A stretch of DNA of 7,779 nucleotides from Candidatus Obscuribacterales bacterium (GCA_021732245.1 JAKFVJ010000484.1:1-7779); one strand, 5' to 3'. Shown: positions 1 to 7,357, numbered from the stretch's first letter. The notes: a model not told the origin generated them from the letters alone. A program made the numbers and translations.

Positions 1-1026
1 GTGCAATTCAATGATATGCCTTGGGTCTACAATCCATCTACAGGTTTTGTAGTTGCTGCCAATCAAAAGATGCTCGCCAGTCGCGCAGTACTCTTAGGCA
101 ATCAGTCATTACCGCCATATCGCGCTAATCGCGTTGACGCGCTTTTAAATTACTACCAAAAGCTCGCGCGCAAGATTGGTTTGCCTGATATGAATCAAAT
201 GCAGGCTGACGCCGATGCGCCGCTTGCTCAATTGGTAAGACAGCGTGTGGCTGAAGCTTATGACGAAACAAAAGTAATTGATCAATACGCTGTCAAAGCA
301 TTAGATGTTTTGAGCAGTTGGGATGGACAGTTAAACCAATCAAGTTCAGCCGCTGCTATTTACGAGTCATTCCTTTATACGACAGCTAAGCGTCTCATTG
401 AGCCGAAGCTGGGAGCAAAGTTGACAGTTGAGTACTTGAATCGCTGGCCTCTCTGGATTGGATTTGTTGAGCGTTTCTTGAAAGACAAAGACACTTTGTA
501 CTTGCCTCCGGATGAGCGCACTTTCAATACTTTCTTGGTTACAACTTTCTCGCAGTCGTTAACTGATTTGAGATTGGCGTTGCGTACGGATGACCCGACT
601 AAGTTTCATTGGCAGGATGTGCATAAACTCAAGTTTGAGCCGGTATTGGGCAAGGGCATGCAATTTATGGCGCCGGCACTAGACTTTGCATTCAGCGCTG
701 GAATTCCGGGAGTAGCAGGCGATAGCAACTCACTCAATTCTTTTGATGTTGAACTTGCCTCGACGAAAAACAATTTCGACACCCGCTTCAATTCTTCAAC
801 TGGTCCGACAATGCGCATGCTCATCGATATGTCAGACAATGATAAGTTCTATCAGTCGATTAGTTTGGGACAATCCGGACAGATGTGTTCTGCCAACATG
901 CGCGATCAACTAAACCCTTGGTTGCGAGTGGACCCCCTTCCGGTTGCTTTCTCTTCTGCGCAGGCTGAGAAGCAGGGGCAGCACAAGATTATTATTGTAA
1001 ATCACTTAGAGCCGGTGCAACACTGA
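1..1026 (+). CDS. Penicillin acylase family protein, C-terminal part (5' end outside window)
   Basis: This is the last 341 codons of a penicillin-acylase-type N-terminal-nucleophile hydrolase. Family members are usually about 750-850 residues, self-cleave into alpha and beta chains, are often exported, and hydrolyse amide bonds in substrates such as beta-lactams or N-acyl homoserine lactones; the substrate here cannot be predicted. Visible marks are a PWVYNPSTGF-VVAAN stretch at residues 7-21, whose Asn probably corresponds to the oxyanion-hole Asn in the ANWNN segment of penicillin G acylase, followed by PPYRANRVDALL at about 39-50. A C-terminal LGQSGQ motif near residues 288-293 is followed by DQLNPW, typical of the beta-chain end. 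The nucleophile serine, the spacer peptide and any signal peptide lie upstream, so activity cannot be judged. The GTG at position 1 lies inside a conserved stretch and is unlikely to be the true start. serA follows after 11 bp. Confidence 0.88.
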   Translation: MQFNDMPWVYNPSTGFVVAANQKMLASRAVLLGNQSLPPYRANRVDALLNYYQKLARKIGLPDMNQMQADADAPLAQLVRQRVAEAYDETKVIDQYAVKALDVLSSWDGQLNQSSSAAAIYESFLYTTAKRLIEPKLGAKLTVEYLNRWPLWIGFVERFLKDKDTLYLPPDERTFNTFLVTTFSQSLTDLRLALRTDDPTKFHWQDVHKLKFEPVLGKGMQFMAPALDFAFSAGIPGVAGDSNSLNSFDVELASTKNNFDTRFNSSTGPTMRMLIDMSDNDKFYQSISLGQSGQMCSANMRDQLNPWLRVDPLPVAFSSAQAEKQGQHKIIIVNHLEPVQH

Positions 1027-1033
1027 AAGGTGA
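1026..1033 (+). promoter_or_regulatory. Ribosome binding site of serA
   Basis: An AAAGGTGA stretch overlaps the last base of the upstream stop codon, with its AGG core 7 nt before the ATG at 1038. It supports this start for SerA and suggests translation soon after termination of the acylase gene. Confidence 0.7.
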
Positions 1034-1037
1034 CATC

Positions 1038-2627
1038 ATGCCGAAGGTTTTAATCGCGGACGAAATAAGCAAAGAAGGAATCGAAATCCTTAAGACAGAT
1101 CTTGAGGTCAATTACCAGCCGGACATCAGTGCTGAGGAGTTGATCAAGTCGATTCACGATTACGATGCCTTGCTTGTGCGCAGTCGCACGAAAGTTACCA
1201 GGGACGTTTTGCAGCAAGGCAAGAATTTAAAAGTAGTTGGACGTGCAGGCGTTGGTGTCGACAACATCGATCTCGAATCAGCGACTGAAGCCGGAGTGCT
1301 TGTAATTAATTCACCGGAAGGCAATACGGCAAGTGCAGCCGAGCACACGCTGGCGATTATGCTTTCGCTGGCAAGACAAATTCCTTCTGCTGATTCATCT
1401 GTTAAATCAGGCAAGTGGGAACGCAGCAGTTTCATGGGCTCGGAGTTGTTCAATAAGACTCTAGGTTTAATAGGTCTGGGTAAAGTGGGCGGCAGAGTTG
1501 CCCAGTACGCGCTTTCACTTGGTATGAAAGTGCTTGTGCATGACCCTCTTATAAGTCCTGAAAAAGCTGAAGAGCTTCATTTGCATAAAGCGACTCTGGA
1601 TGAAATCTGGAGTAAAGCTGACTTCATCACGATTCATACGCCTAAAACAAGAGAAACGACTAATTTAATCAACAAAGAAGTCATCTCTAAATTGAAACCA
1701 GGCGTGAAGATCGTCAATACATCTCGTGGCGGCATTATCGATGAAGCTGCTTTGGCTGAAGCAATAAAGTCAGGGCATGTTTCCGGCGCTGCATTGGATG
1801 TTTATGATCAAGAACCACCGGGTGCTGATTTCCAATTGACGAAATTAGGCAATCAGGTTGTTTTGACGCCGCATCTCGGCGCATCAACCGTCGAAGCGCA
1901 GCACAATGTGGCAATTGATTTAGCCGAGCAATTGCGTGACTATCTTTTGACAGGCATGGCTAGAAGTCCTGTTAACTTACCGTTTATGCGTCCTGAACTT
2001 CTCAAAGGCCTTGGACGTTTTCTCTGGTTGGCAGAAGCCATGGGAGCAATTGCAGCTCAGCTTAATCGCGGCACAATTTCCAAAATTGAAATTGCTGTTG
2101 CCGGTAGTTTGGCTACTCGCGATACGCAGCCATTAACAGTAGCTGCGCTCAAAGGGGTGTTTACTCATCAAGTTGAAGGTGTTACTTATGTCAACGCTCA
2201 ATTGATAGCCAAGAATCACGGCATTCAAGTTGCAGTATCGATGCACGAAGCACGTCAATTTCCTGATGAGTTGACTGTCATTGTCTCTTCGAATGGCAAT
2301 AAGTCCACTGTCACCGGCACAGTGATGGCTCACGGTGAACCAGTGATTACAGCAATCAACGATTATCCAATTAGTTTGACGCCGGCTCGCTATATGTTAT
2401 TTACGAGCCACCGAGATCAGCCAGGTATGGTTGCCAAAGTCGCCGGTATCCTGGGCGAAAACTCAATCAACATCAGCACAATGGCTGTTGCCAGACGCGG
2501 TGTAAGAGACGAGGCGGTAATGGTAATGACATTGGATGATCCTCTGGATAGCCCATTGATCAACAAATTTACTGCGGTGACCGGCATCAACAAAGCTTGT
2601 TTTGTTTCCCTGCATCACTTGAAGTAA
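1038..2627 (+). CDS. serA: D-3-phosphoglycerate dehydrogenase, long form with ASB and ACT domains
   Basis: SerA oxidises 3-phosphoglycerate to 3-phosphohydroxypyruvate with NAD, the first committed step of the phosphorylated serine pathway in the cytoplasm. The 529-residue length matches the long form found in many bacteria. The substrate-binding half spans about 1-98 and 285-312, with RSRTKV at 48-53 and GRAGVGVDNID at 68-78. The Rossmann domain spans about 99-284, with GLGKVG at 146-151 and the NAD-ribose-binding Asp at 169 (HDP). The catalytic Arg230 (NTSRGG), Glu259 (YDQEP) and His279 (TPHLGAST) are all present. An allosteric-substrate-binding (ASB) domain follows at about 315-445, then a C-terminal ACT domain at about 453-527 with DQPGMVAKVAGILGENSINI, the usual serine-feedback module. 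The start is supported by an AAAGGTGA ribosome site. The DUF3160 gene begins 4 bp after the stop. All key residues look intact, so an active enzyme is expected. Confidence 0.97.
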   Translation: MPKVLIADEISKEGIEILKTDLEVNYQPDISAEELIKSIHDYDALLVRSRTKVTRDVLQQGKNLKVVGRAGVGVDNIDLESATEAGVLVINSPEGNTASAAEHTLAIMLSLARQIPSADSSVKSGKWERSSFMGSELFNKTLGLIGLGKVGGRVAQYALSLGMKVLVHDPLISPEKAEELHLHKATLDEIWSKADFITIHTPKTRETTNLINKEVISKLKPGVKIVNTSRGGIIDEAALAEAIKSGHVSGAALDVYDQEPPGADFQLTKLGNQVVLTPHLGASTVEAQHNVAIDLAEQLRDYLLTGMARSPVNLPFMRPELLKGLGRFLWLAEAMGAIAAQLNRGTISKIEIAVAGSLATRDTQPLTVAALKGVFTHQVEGVTYVNAQLIAKNHGIQVAVSMHEARQFPDELTVIVSSNGNKSTVTGTVMAHGEPVITAINDYPISLTPARYMLFTSHRDQPGMVAKVAGILGENSINISTMAVARRGVRDEAVMVMTLDDPLDSPLINKFTAVTGINKACFVSLHHLK

Positions 2628-2631
2628 GACG

Positions 2632-4782
2632 ATGAGAGCCCAGGCAACAGCAGCAATTCTTTCGTTGTCACTTTTGCTTCCGTGTGCGATTCCTGCCTTG
2701 GCCAATCCGTTTGAGCAATCACAGCAAGGGTTAACCTTGCCTTCAATTGATTACAGGAAAAAAGAAGCTGTCGCAGCTGAACTGTTTCCAACTTCCAACA
2801 TTATTGTCTCGAGCCCGCCATCGATACCGCTCAATGGATTGAAATTAGCTGGATTGCCGCCGAATGCGCTTAATGATCTAGGCTTCAACTATTTTGTTGT
2901 GACGACCACTGATTATCCTGATATGACCCAGCTCTATCGGGAAAATAAGCTACGTGGAAAAGGCAATCTGGTAACGGTTGATTCAATTCTGCATCCGTAC
3001 ATTGCTTTCCGTAATCGCATCATCGCTGATGCTATTGAAAATCATATAAATGCCGATCTCAGTCTTCTTTTGCGTTCAATGCTTGAGGTGTCTCTGGCGG
3101 ATCTGCGCGATTGCGAAGACATGGATGTACGAACTGACATTGAGCACAACATTGCTTATATCGTTGTGGCATTGCGTTTAATAGATCCGCAATATCAAAC
3201 CATTTTGACTCCGGACATATCTGCTCTTGTTGATGCTGACTTGAAAAATATTGCTGCGGGTAAAAGAGCGCGTTCGGCAATTCTTGAGCGCAATCAAAAC
3301 TTTGCTTCTTTCAATCCTTTGGGTTGGTACGCGAGTTCGCCGAAATTGACCGGCTTCTATCAGGCTTTCACTTGGCTGACGGTAATGAATATGCCATTGT
3401 CGGATGTCACTATTGATGAAAACGGTTCGGCAACAAATCAATTCAGACAGTCTGTATTACTTTTCCGTAGTTTGGATCTAGCTAAGTGCAATGGTCAACC
3501 GGCTTTCACGCTCTGGACCAAAATAAATACTGCTCTGGCTTCTGTTGGCGTTGTGGCACTGGTGCAGACAGAGCAAATACTATCGCCTGTTGAATACAAG
3601 ACGGTCTTTGCGTCACTGCCTGCGGACTTGAGCGTAACGCTCAAGGGATTGGCTGAGCCTTTTTTTCGAACTAAGCTTATGCTTACCATTCGCAATCGCA
3701 AGCCGATGAATTTGTCGACGACGTCTATTTTTGATTTGCAAGACAATCGCTCGTCCGGTGTCAACGGCGCCGTGTTCCAGCTCTTGCCGCCAATGAATCA
3801 ACCGGAAATACGTTGGATGAGAAGTATTCTTAGATACTACCCATCTGAACCAACTCAAGCTCATTCGATTTGGCCGTTAGGCTTGTTTGTTTTGCACGCA
3901 CGCGGGGCTGCTCAAGCAGACAATATTCTGGCGAATTACGCGTGGAAGCTTGATCCGGTAATCAATAAATTATTGCCTGTTTTAGATCAAATGACAGGCA
4001 GGCGCGAACTTATGAACACGCCAACAGATAACAAACTCTGGAGATTGCTGTCTGATTATTTCCAACCGCTGCCTGAAGGTACGCAATCGGCTCTTCGAAC
4101 CGAACAATGGTTGAATCGTAAATTGGAAGGCGCACTAACTGCCTGGCTAAGTGCCAATACGGCAATTGCACCTAAAGTATTTGTCAAAAAACCAGCACCT
4201 GCTGCGCCGCCACCACCCGCTCCCGGTACTGATGCAGCTACGCAAGGAGCAACCAGAGCCTTCGACAACTATCTTGAGCCGTCGACAGAATCATACAGAC
4301 GCATTGTAGAAGACGCGCAACAATTGCTCGCCTCTCTAAATCAATTTGGATATTTTCCAGAGAAACAACGCCTACGTTTAGCCGACTTTGCGCGCTTAGC
4401 AGATCGCATGCGCAAAATATCCGAGTACGAAGTACGCGGAACACCACTACCATTTGCGGACATGCAATTGCTTGCCAACATCGACATGGTGCTTGATCAA
4501 GTAGCTCAACCTCCGGCCGCTGTTCTACCTGTTGCTCACACAGAGACCAAAGCAGGGCAACAAATCGGCATAAACCTATGCCTGGGCCGTCCCGCGCTCG
4601 TCTACATGATCTTCCAACAAACAAGCAAAATCCGCCTCCTACGCGGCGGCGTCTACACTTACTACGAAGAACCCGGCGCCCCCATGTCGCTGGCAACATG
4701 GCACACCCGCTTAAACACCGCCTCGGTTAAGCCCCCAGTCTGGGCCGAGTCATACGACGTAGTGATGTCGGCGAAGAGATAA
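2632..4782 (+). CDS. Exported DUF3160 family protein
   Basis: This 716-residue protein matches the DUF3160 family, which has no established biochemical role. It starts with a signal peptide (Arg near the N-terminus, hydrophobic run at about 7-22, probable cleavage after ALA at about 24), so it should act outside the cytoplasm. Family-like segments as I recall them: FVVTTTDYPDMTQLY followed by GNLVTVDSILHPY (88-123), FNPLGWY-SSPKLTGFYQAFTWL (227-249), YLEPSTESYRRIVEDAQQLL (547-566), and the C-terminal RGGVYTYYE (671-679) followed by a W-x-x-R-L segment. A proline/alanine-rich linker lies at about 520-533. Length is normal for the family. No catalytic motif is recognisable. The start lies 4 bp after the serA stop with only a weak purine-rich ribosome site (GAAGTAAG), suggesting translational coupling. 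The last 70-80 codons look richer in C-ending codons than the rest. A terminator-like hairpin follows the stop. Confidence 0.85.
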   Translation: MRAQATAAILSLSLLLPCAIPALANPFEQSQQGLTLPSIDYRKKEAVAAELFPTSNIIVSSPPSIPLNGLKLAGLPPNALNDLGFNYFVVTTTDYPDMTQLYRENKLRGKGNLVTVDSILHPYIAFRNRIIADAIENHINADLSLLLRSMLEVSLADLRDCEDMDVRTDIEHNIAYIVVALRLIDPQYQTILTPDISALVDADLKNIAAGKRARSAILERNQNFASFNPLGWYASSPKLTGFYQAFTWLTVMNMPLSDVTIDENGSATNQFRQSVLLFRSLDLAKCNGQPAFTLWTKINTALASVGVVALVQTEQILSPVEYKTVFASLPADLSVTLKGLAEPFFRTKLMLTIRNRKPMNLSTTSIFDLQDNRSSGVNGAVFQLLPPMNQPEIRWMRSILRYYPSEPTQAHSIWPLGLFVLHARGAAQADNILANYAWKLDPVINKLLPVLDQMTGRRELMNTPTDNKLWRLLSDYFQPLPEGTQSALRTEQWLNRKLEGALTAWLSANTAIAPKVFVKKPAPAAPPPPAPGTDAATQGATRAFDNYLEPSTESYRRIVEDAQQLLASLNQFGYFPEKQRLRLADFARLADRMRKISEYEVRGTPLPFADMQLLANIDMVLDQVAQPPAAVLPVAHTETKAGQQIGINLCLGRPALVYMIFQQTSKIRLLRGGVYTYYEEPGAPMSLATWHTRLNTASVKPPVWAESYDVVMSAKR

Positions 4783-4801
4783 TCGCGGCGCGAAAATGTA
4801 G

Positions 4802-4826
4802 GGGCGCATTGCATGCGCCCGTTTTT
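4802..4826 (+). terminator. Intrinsic terminator-like hairpin after the DUF3160 gene
   Basis: A perfect 8-bp stem (GGGCGCAT at 4802-4809, ATGCGCCC at 4813-4820) closes a 3-nt loop and is followed by G and five T residues (4822-4826). It lies 20 bp after the DUF3160 stop and is oriented to end the plus-strand acylase-serA-DUF3160 unit. The flanking GTAGGGGCGC style resembles short palindromic repeats scattered in many bacterial genomes, so it may be a repeat used as a terminator. The minus-strand side lacks a good T tract. Confidence 0.72.
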
Positions 4827-4851
4827 GTATTGATATTTTGATCCCATCATC

Positions 4852-4978
4852 TTTGTCATTCTGAACGGAGCCACGCAGTGGCGCAGTGAAGAATCTGCCG
4901 CGTGTGTAGTTAGTTCTGGTTAGAAAACTCGAACATGTCTAGCTTCGGTAGATTCTTCGCTTCACTCAGAATGACAAA
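4852..4978. repeat. 127-bp non-coding element with terminal inverted repeats (MITE/REP-like)
   Basis: The ends are a perfect 13-bp inverted repeat: TTTGTCATTCTGA at 4852-4864 and its reverse complement at 4966-4978. A second 9-bp inverted pair lies inside it: GAAGAATCT at 4888-4896 and AGATTCTTC at 4950-4958. The left arm is 16 nt longer between the two pairs and carries a small hairpin of its own (GCCAC-GCA-GTGGC, 4870-4882). There is no plausible gene inside. The end sequences resemble the GTCATTCTGAGCGAAGCGAAGAATCT-type repeat that I recall from many environmental genomes. No clear target-site duplication is visible. It sits in the convergent gap between the DUF3160 and TPR genes and could fold in RNA from either strand. 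Confidence 0.72.
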
Positions 4979-4991
4979 AGCAGCTTACCAC

Positions 4992-5831
4992 CTACTCCGC
5001 ATTCATCTGCTTACTCGCAGCTTGTATCTGCGGATCCCCCGGTGCGAGTTTCAGCGCTTCACCAATTGCCTTCTTCGCTCCATCTTTATCCTGGTCGTAG
5101 AACATCGCCAGCGCCATGCCGTAGTGCGCGTTGGCATCGTTGGGATCCATCGTCAACGCCTTCTTAAAAGTATCCACCGCTTTCTCGTATTGTGCATTCG
5201 CCGCCTGCGCTTGTCCTAATCCCACCCAGCCCGGCTCAAAATCCGGTGCTTGCGCAACAATTGCTTCAAATGCTTCCATCGACTCGCGATCCTTCGACGC
5301 GGCAGCTTGTGCAAACTGCGCAGCGAGCTCCGGCGTTATCTTCGCTGTCTGCGTAAATTGTAAGTCAGCCAATTCAGAATGCATGCGACGTGGCTTCCCA
5401 TTTACTGAACCTAGTTTTACTTCCGGAAATACACGCGAATCACCAGCCGGTATTGCCTGCTCCAGTGTTACCTTGCCACTTCCTAAGTTGTTACCGTCGG
5501 CAGCAGAAATGTCGTAGGAAATGATTACATTGGTAATCGGAAATGGATTGAGATTATTGATCTCAATGTCAGCAAAAGCATTGCCGTCCTTATCCTTCGG
5601 TTTCATTATGCTTACCGAAACATTTTGCATTGCCGAGGATTTATCTAGATTGATAAACCACATAACCCCTAAGTAAAGACAATAGATAGCCAAACAACCG
5701 ACTAACCCCGTTACGATTTTGATCGGCCATTGTGAGCCCGAACTAGACTTTGCCGTCTTCGTATAAAAGTCGGTATGAATGTGCACTTCTTCCGGTGCTT
5801 TATCCTTGTCTTCGAATTCAGAGTCTTGCAT
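4992..5831 (-). CDS. Single-pass membrane protein with LEA/FxLYD-like domain and C-terminal TPRs
   Basis: This 279-residue protein has no specific name I can assign. Residues 1-36 are polar and charged and probably cytoplasmic. One membrane segment spans about 37-60 (IKIVTGLVGCLAIYCLYLGVMWF), with no cleavage site, so it is an N-anchored protein with an outside C-terminus. Residues about 69-145 form a beta-rich domain with an INNLNPFPITNVIISYDI pattern and PAGDSRVF, resembling LEA14/FxLYD-type domains. From about 166 to 275 there are TPR repeats; the clearest are 198-231 (W-x-x-L-G, A-x-Y-E-K-A, F-K-K-A-L, DPN) and 232-265. TPRs usually bind proteins. The ATG at 5831 follows an AAGGGGAG ribosome site (5835-5842) and lies 11 bp after the stop of the SpoIID-domain gene, so the two are probably co-transcribed. 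An envelope scaffold working with that protein is inference. Confidence 0.8.
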   Translation of the reverse strand: MQDSEFEDKDKAPEEVHIHTDFYTKTAKSSSGSQWPIKIVTGLVGCLAIYCLYLGVMWFINLDKSSAMQNVSVSIMKPKDKDGNAFADIEINNLNPFPITNVIISYDISAADGNNLGSGKVTLEQAIPAGDSRVFPEVKLGSVNGKPRRMHSELADLQFTQTAKITPELAAQFAQAAASKDRESMEAFEAIVAQAPDFEPGWVGLGQAQAANAQYEKAVDTFKKALTMDPNDANAHYGMALAMFYDQDKDGAKKAIGEALKLAPGDPQIQAASKQMNAE

Positions 5832-5834
5832 TTT

Positions 5835-5842
5835 CTCCCCTT
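5835..5842 (-). promoter_or_regulatory. Ribosome binding site of the LEA-TPR membrane protein gene
   Basis: The minus strand reads AAGGGGAG and then AAA before the ATG ending at 5829. It is a strong purine-rich site within the 11-bp gap after the SpoIID-domain gene and decides the start at 5831. Confidence 0.65.
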
Positions 5843-7297
5843 CTATTCGGCCATCTCAATTGTAAGTCCATCGTCACTTGGAGTCGGTGTCTCATCCTGG
5901 ACAACGGGTTTTTTCGTTTTACTACTTGTTGGCTTGCCCTTGCCTGCACCACCCGGTCTGGCAAATAACGGTCCTTCCGGAATCTCTGCAGCTTGTGCTG
6001 CCGGCACAACTGTTTTTGGTGCCGGCTTCTTCGCTGTGGGTTGTTGAACCGGTAACGGTGCTGTCTGTCTTATCTGATGCGCTGGAGCCGTCGGATAAGT
6101 AAGCATAAAGCGACCCGGTCTATTGATGGATTCAAGTCTCAAAATGCCGTCGGGATCTTGATAGTACTGTTGCAGGATGAGGAAATAACTCCAGCCAGCC
6201 GACGCTAACTTCTGCGCACCGTGTTGACTCAAGCCACGTGATCCATTACCTGGTCCACGATATTCAAAAACCCAATTATCACCTTGTTGATTTACATCAA
6301 GAATTCCCGCTGTCGTAAATCCGAGACGTTGCGCCAGCGCAATGCCGCTTACTTCAGTGTTTTTCTTCTGACCTAATATTTGAAGGTGCGTTGCGTTTCC
6401 ATAGATGTCCCATTTCTTGACGGTGACACCAACAATATTCGGCACGCCAACCATTTTTTCCAAAGTTGCTGACGGTACAGACGTCGAGCGCACGTTGAGA
6501 TTCTCTTCTCTGGTATCACCAACTGTTGCTCGATAGAAACCTGGCTTTACTCGATTACTGTCTTTCAGGACTTGTCCAATTGTTCCTAACACGGCTTGTC
6601 TTGCTGAGAGTGCTTCTTTTGCCAGACCCTTGTAAGCTTGATCGCGCACGTCAGGTACGACATCAAATCCTTCCGAGCGACGCCATTTACTTCCTGAACC
6701 CATATGCGCTACCGCATAACTACGTGCCGCAACTGCTTGCGCCTTCAAAGCTTCCAAGTGCCAGTTGGCAGGCATCTCTGATGGAACCACTCCAAACAAA
6801 TAGCTTTCCAGATCAAGAACATTCACACCAGTGAAGACATTTCCGTAATTGATAATTTCCAAGCTGCCGCGATACCAACGGTTGGCTGTCCAGAAGTAGT
6901 ATTCGCCTGCGGTATCAGCTGATGCAATTACCGACCGCTTATCAACCGGCAAGGAAAACGATGGACCGCCGGACATATCAACAATTTGCCCACCACTTAT
7001 TAGGTAAGCCTGCCTTGGTTTAAGAGCAAAAGCTGGTCTGCCATCTACAAATACCGCGCCTGGATTCCAGATGGCAAAGTAAGCACTTGGCACGCGGACT
7101 AGTATCCCAACCGCAATTGGATGCGGCATTGGGCGCGGATAAGGTCCAAATGGTACAAATAATCTTGAGGAATCCTGCGTTTTGGGAGCAACTTTTGAAA
7201 CAGTTTTAGCCGCGGATGCCGGCATGGCAGCTAGCACGACGATCAGAAGATATAAAAACGTCTTGCGCATAGTAATTAAAGTTACCTGGCTTCCCAT
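5843..7297 (-). CDS. Exported SpoIID/LytB domain protein (putative peptidoglycan lytic enzyme)
   Basis: SpoIID-family proteins are lytic transglycosylases acting on peptidoglycan, often on strands stripped of stem peptides; in non-sporeformers the role is general wall or envelope remodelling. A signal peptide is present (RKTFLYLLIVVLAAMPASA, cleavage near residue 29). The domain runs from about 140 to 385. It contains the hallmark block YRGSLEIINYG (142-152), LDLESYLFGVVPSEMP (161-176, with Glu174 matching the catalytic Glu of SpoIID), EALKAQAVAARSYA (182-195) and the DQAYKG segment (219-224). The usual S-S-x-G-G-x-T segment is instead YRATVGDTREE (255-265), and the usual GHGVGxSQ is NGSRGLSQHGA (351-361), so the rest of the active site has diverged. 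A Pro/Ala/Lys-rich, probably disordered tail covers about 402-484. The 7297 start has an AAAGG site; a second Met at 7270 begins right at the signal peptide but has poor ribosome-site spacing. Confidence 0.88.
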   Translation of the reverse strand: MGSQVTLITMRKTFLYLLIVVLAAMPASAAKTVSKVAPKTQDSSRLFVPFGPYPRPMPHPIAVGILVRVPSAYFAIWNPGAVFVDGRPAFALKPRQAYLISGGQIVDMSGGPSFSLPVDKRSVIASADTAGEYYFWTANRWYRGSLEIINYGNVFTGVNVLDLESYLFGVVPSEMPANWHLEALKAQAVAARSYAVAHMGSGSKWRRSEGFDVVPDVRDQAYKGLAKEALSARQAVLGTIGQVLKDSNRVKPGFYRATVGDTREENLNVRSTSVPSATLEKMVGVPNIVGVTVKKWDIYGNATHLQILGQKKNTEVSGIALAQRLGFTTAGILDVNQQGDNWVFEYRGPGNGSRGLSQHGAQKLASAGWSYFLILQQYYQDPDGILRLESINRPGRFMLTYPTAPAHQIRQTAPLPVQQPTAKKPAPKTVVPAAQAAEIPEGPLFARPGGAGKGKPTSSKTKKPVVQDETPTPSDDGLTIEMAE

Positions 7298-7357
7298 AAC
7301 GCCTTTCTTAAGTCGATAATACTATGAAGTCGGTTCCGTGGCGGTACTTGAGAGCGT
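7298..7357. promoter_or_regulatory. Divergent promoter region between the SpoIID-domain and response-regulator genes
   Basis: These 60 bp separate two divergent start codons, so both promoters must lie here or inside the neighbouring genes. Overlapping -10-like hexamers are visible: GATAAT (7315-7320) on the plus strand and TATTAT (7316-7321) on the minus strand. No convincing -35 box was found for either. The minus-strand gene has an AAAGG ribosome site just before 7297, and the plus-strand gene has a weak GAGAG at 7350-7354. Reciprocal promoter use, or binding of the regulator here, is inference only. Confidence 0.35.

Noticed and set aside
1..3. GTG as a real start codon for the penicillin acylase family gene
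   Set aside because: The reading frame begins inside a conserved family segment and the protein lacks the first half of the family, including the nucleophile, so the gene must continue upstream.
606..839. Minus-strand open frame of 77 codons
   Set aside because: Antisense to the conserved penicillin acylase coding frame, with no independent support.
4189..4230. Pro/Ala-rich stretch as a tandem repeat or lipobox-like feature
   Set aside because: It is a short irregular linker within the DUF3160 protein (about residues 520-533), with no regular DNA repeat unit.
4238..4699. Minus-strand open frame of 153 codons
   Set aside because: It lies wholly opposite the DUF3160 gene, is rich in Arg/Cys low-quality sequence, and resembles no family; it is an antisense shadow.
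4935..5219. Plus-strand open frame of 94 codons starting inside the inverted-repeat element
   Set aside because: It starts in the repeat and runs antisense through the TPR-encoding region; no ribosome site or family resemblance.
5131..5517. Plus-strand open frame of 128 codons
   Set aside because: Antisense to the LEA-TPR gene; its Ala/Ser/Cys-rich composition is what the opposite strand of that gene gives.
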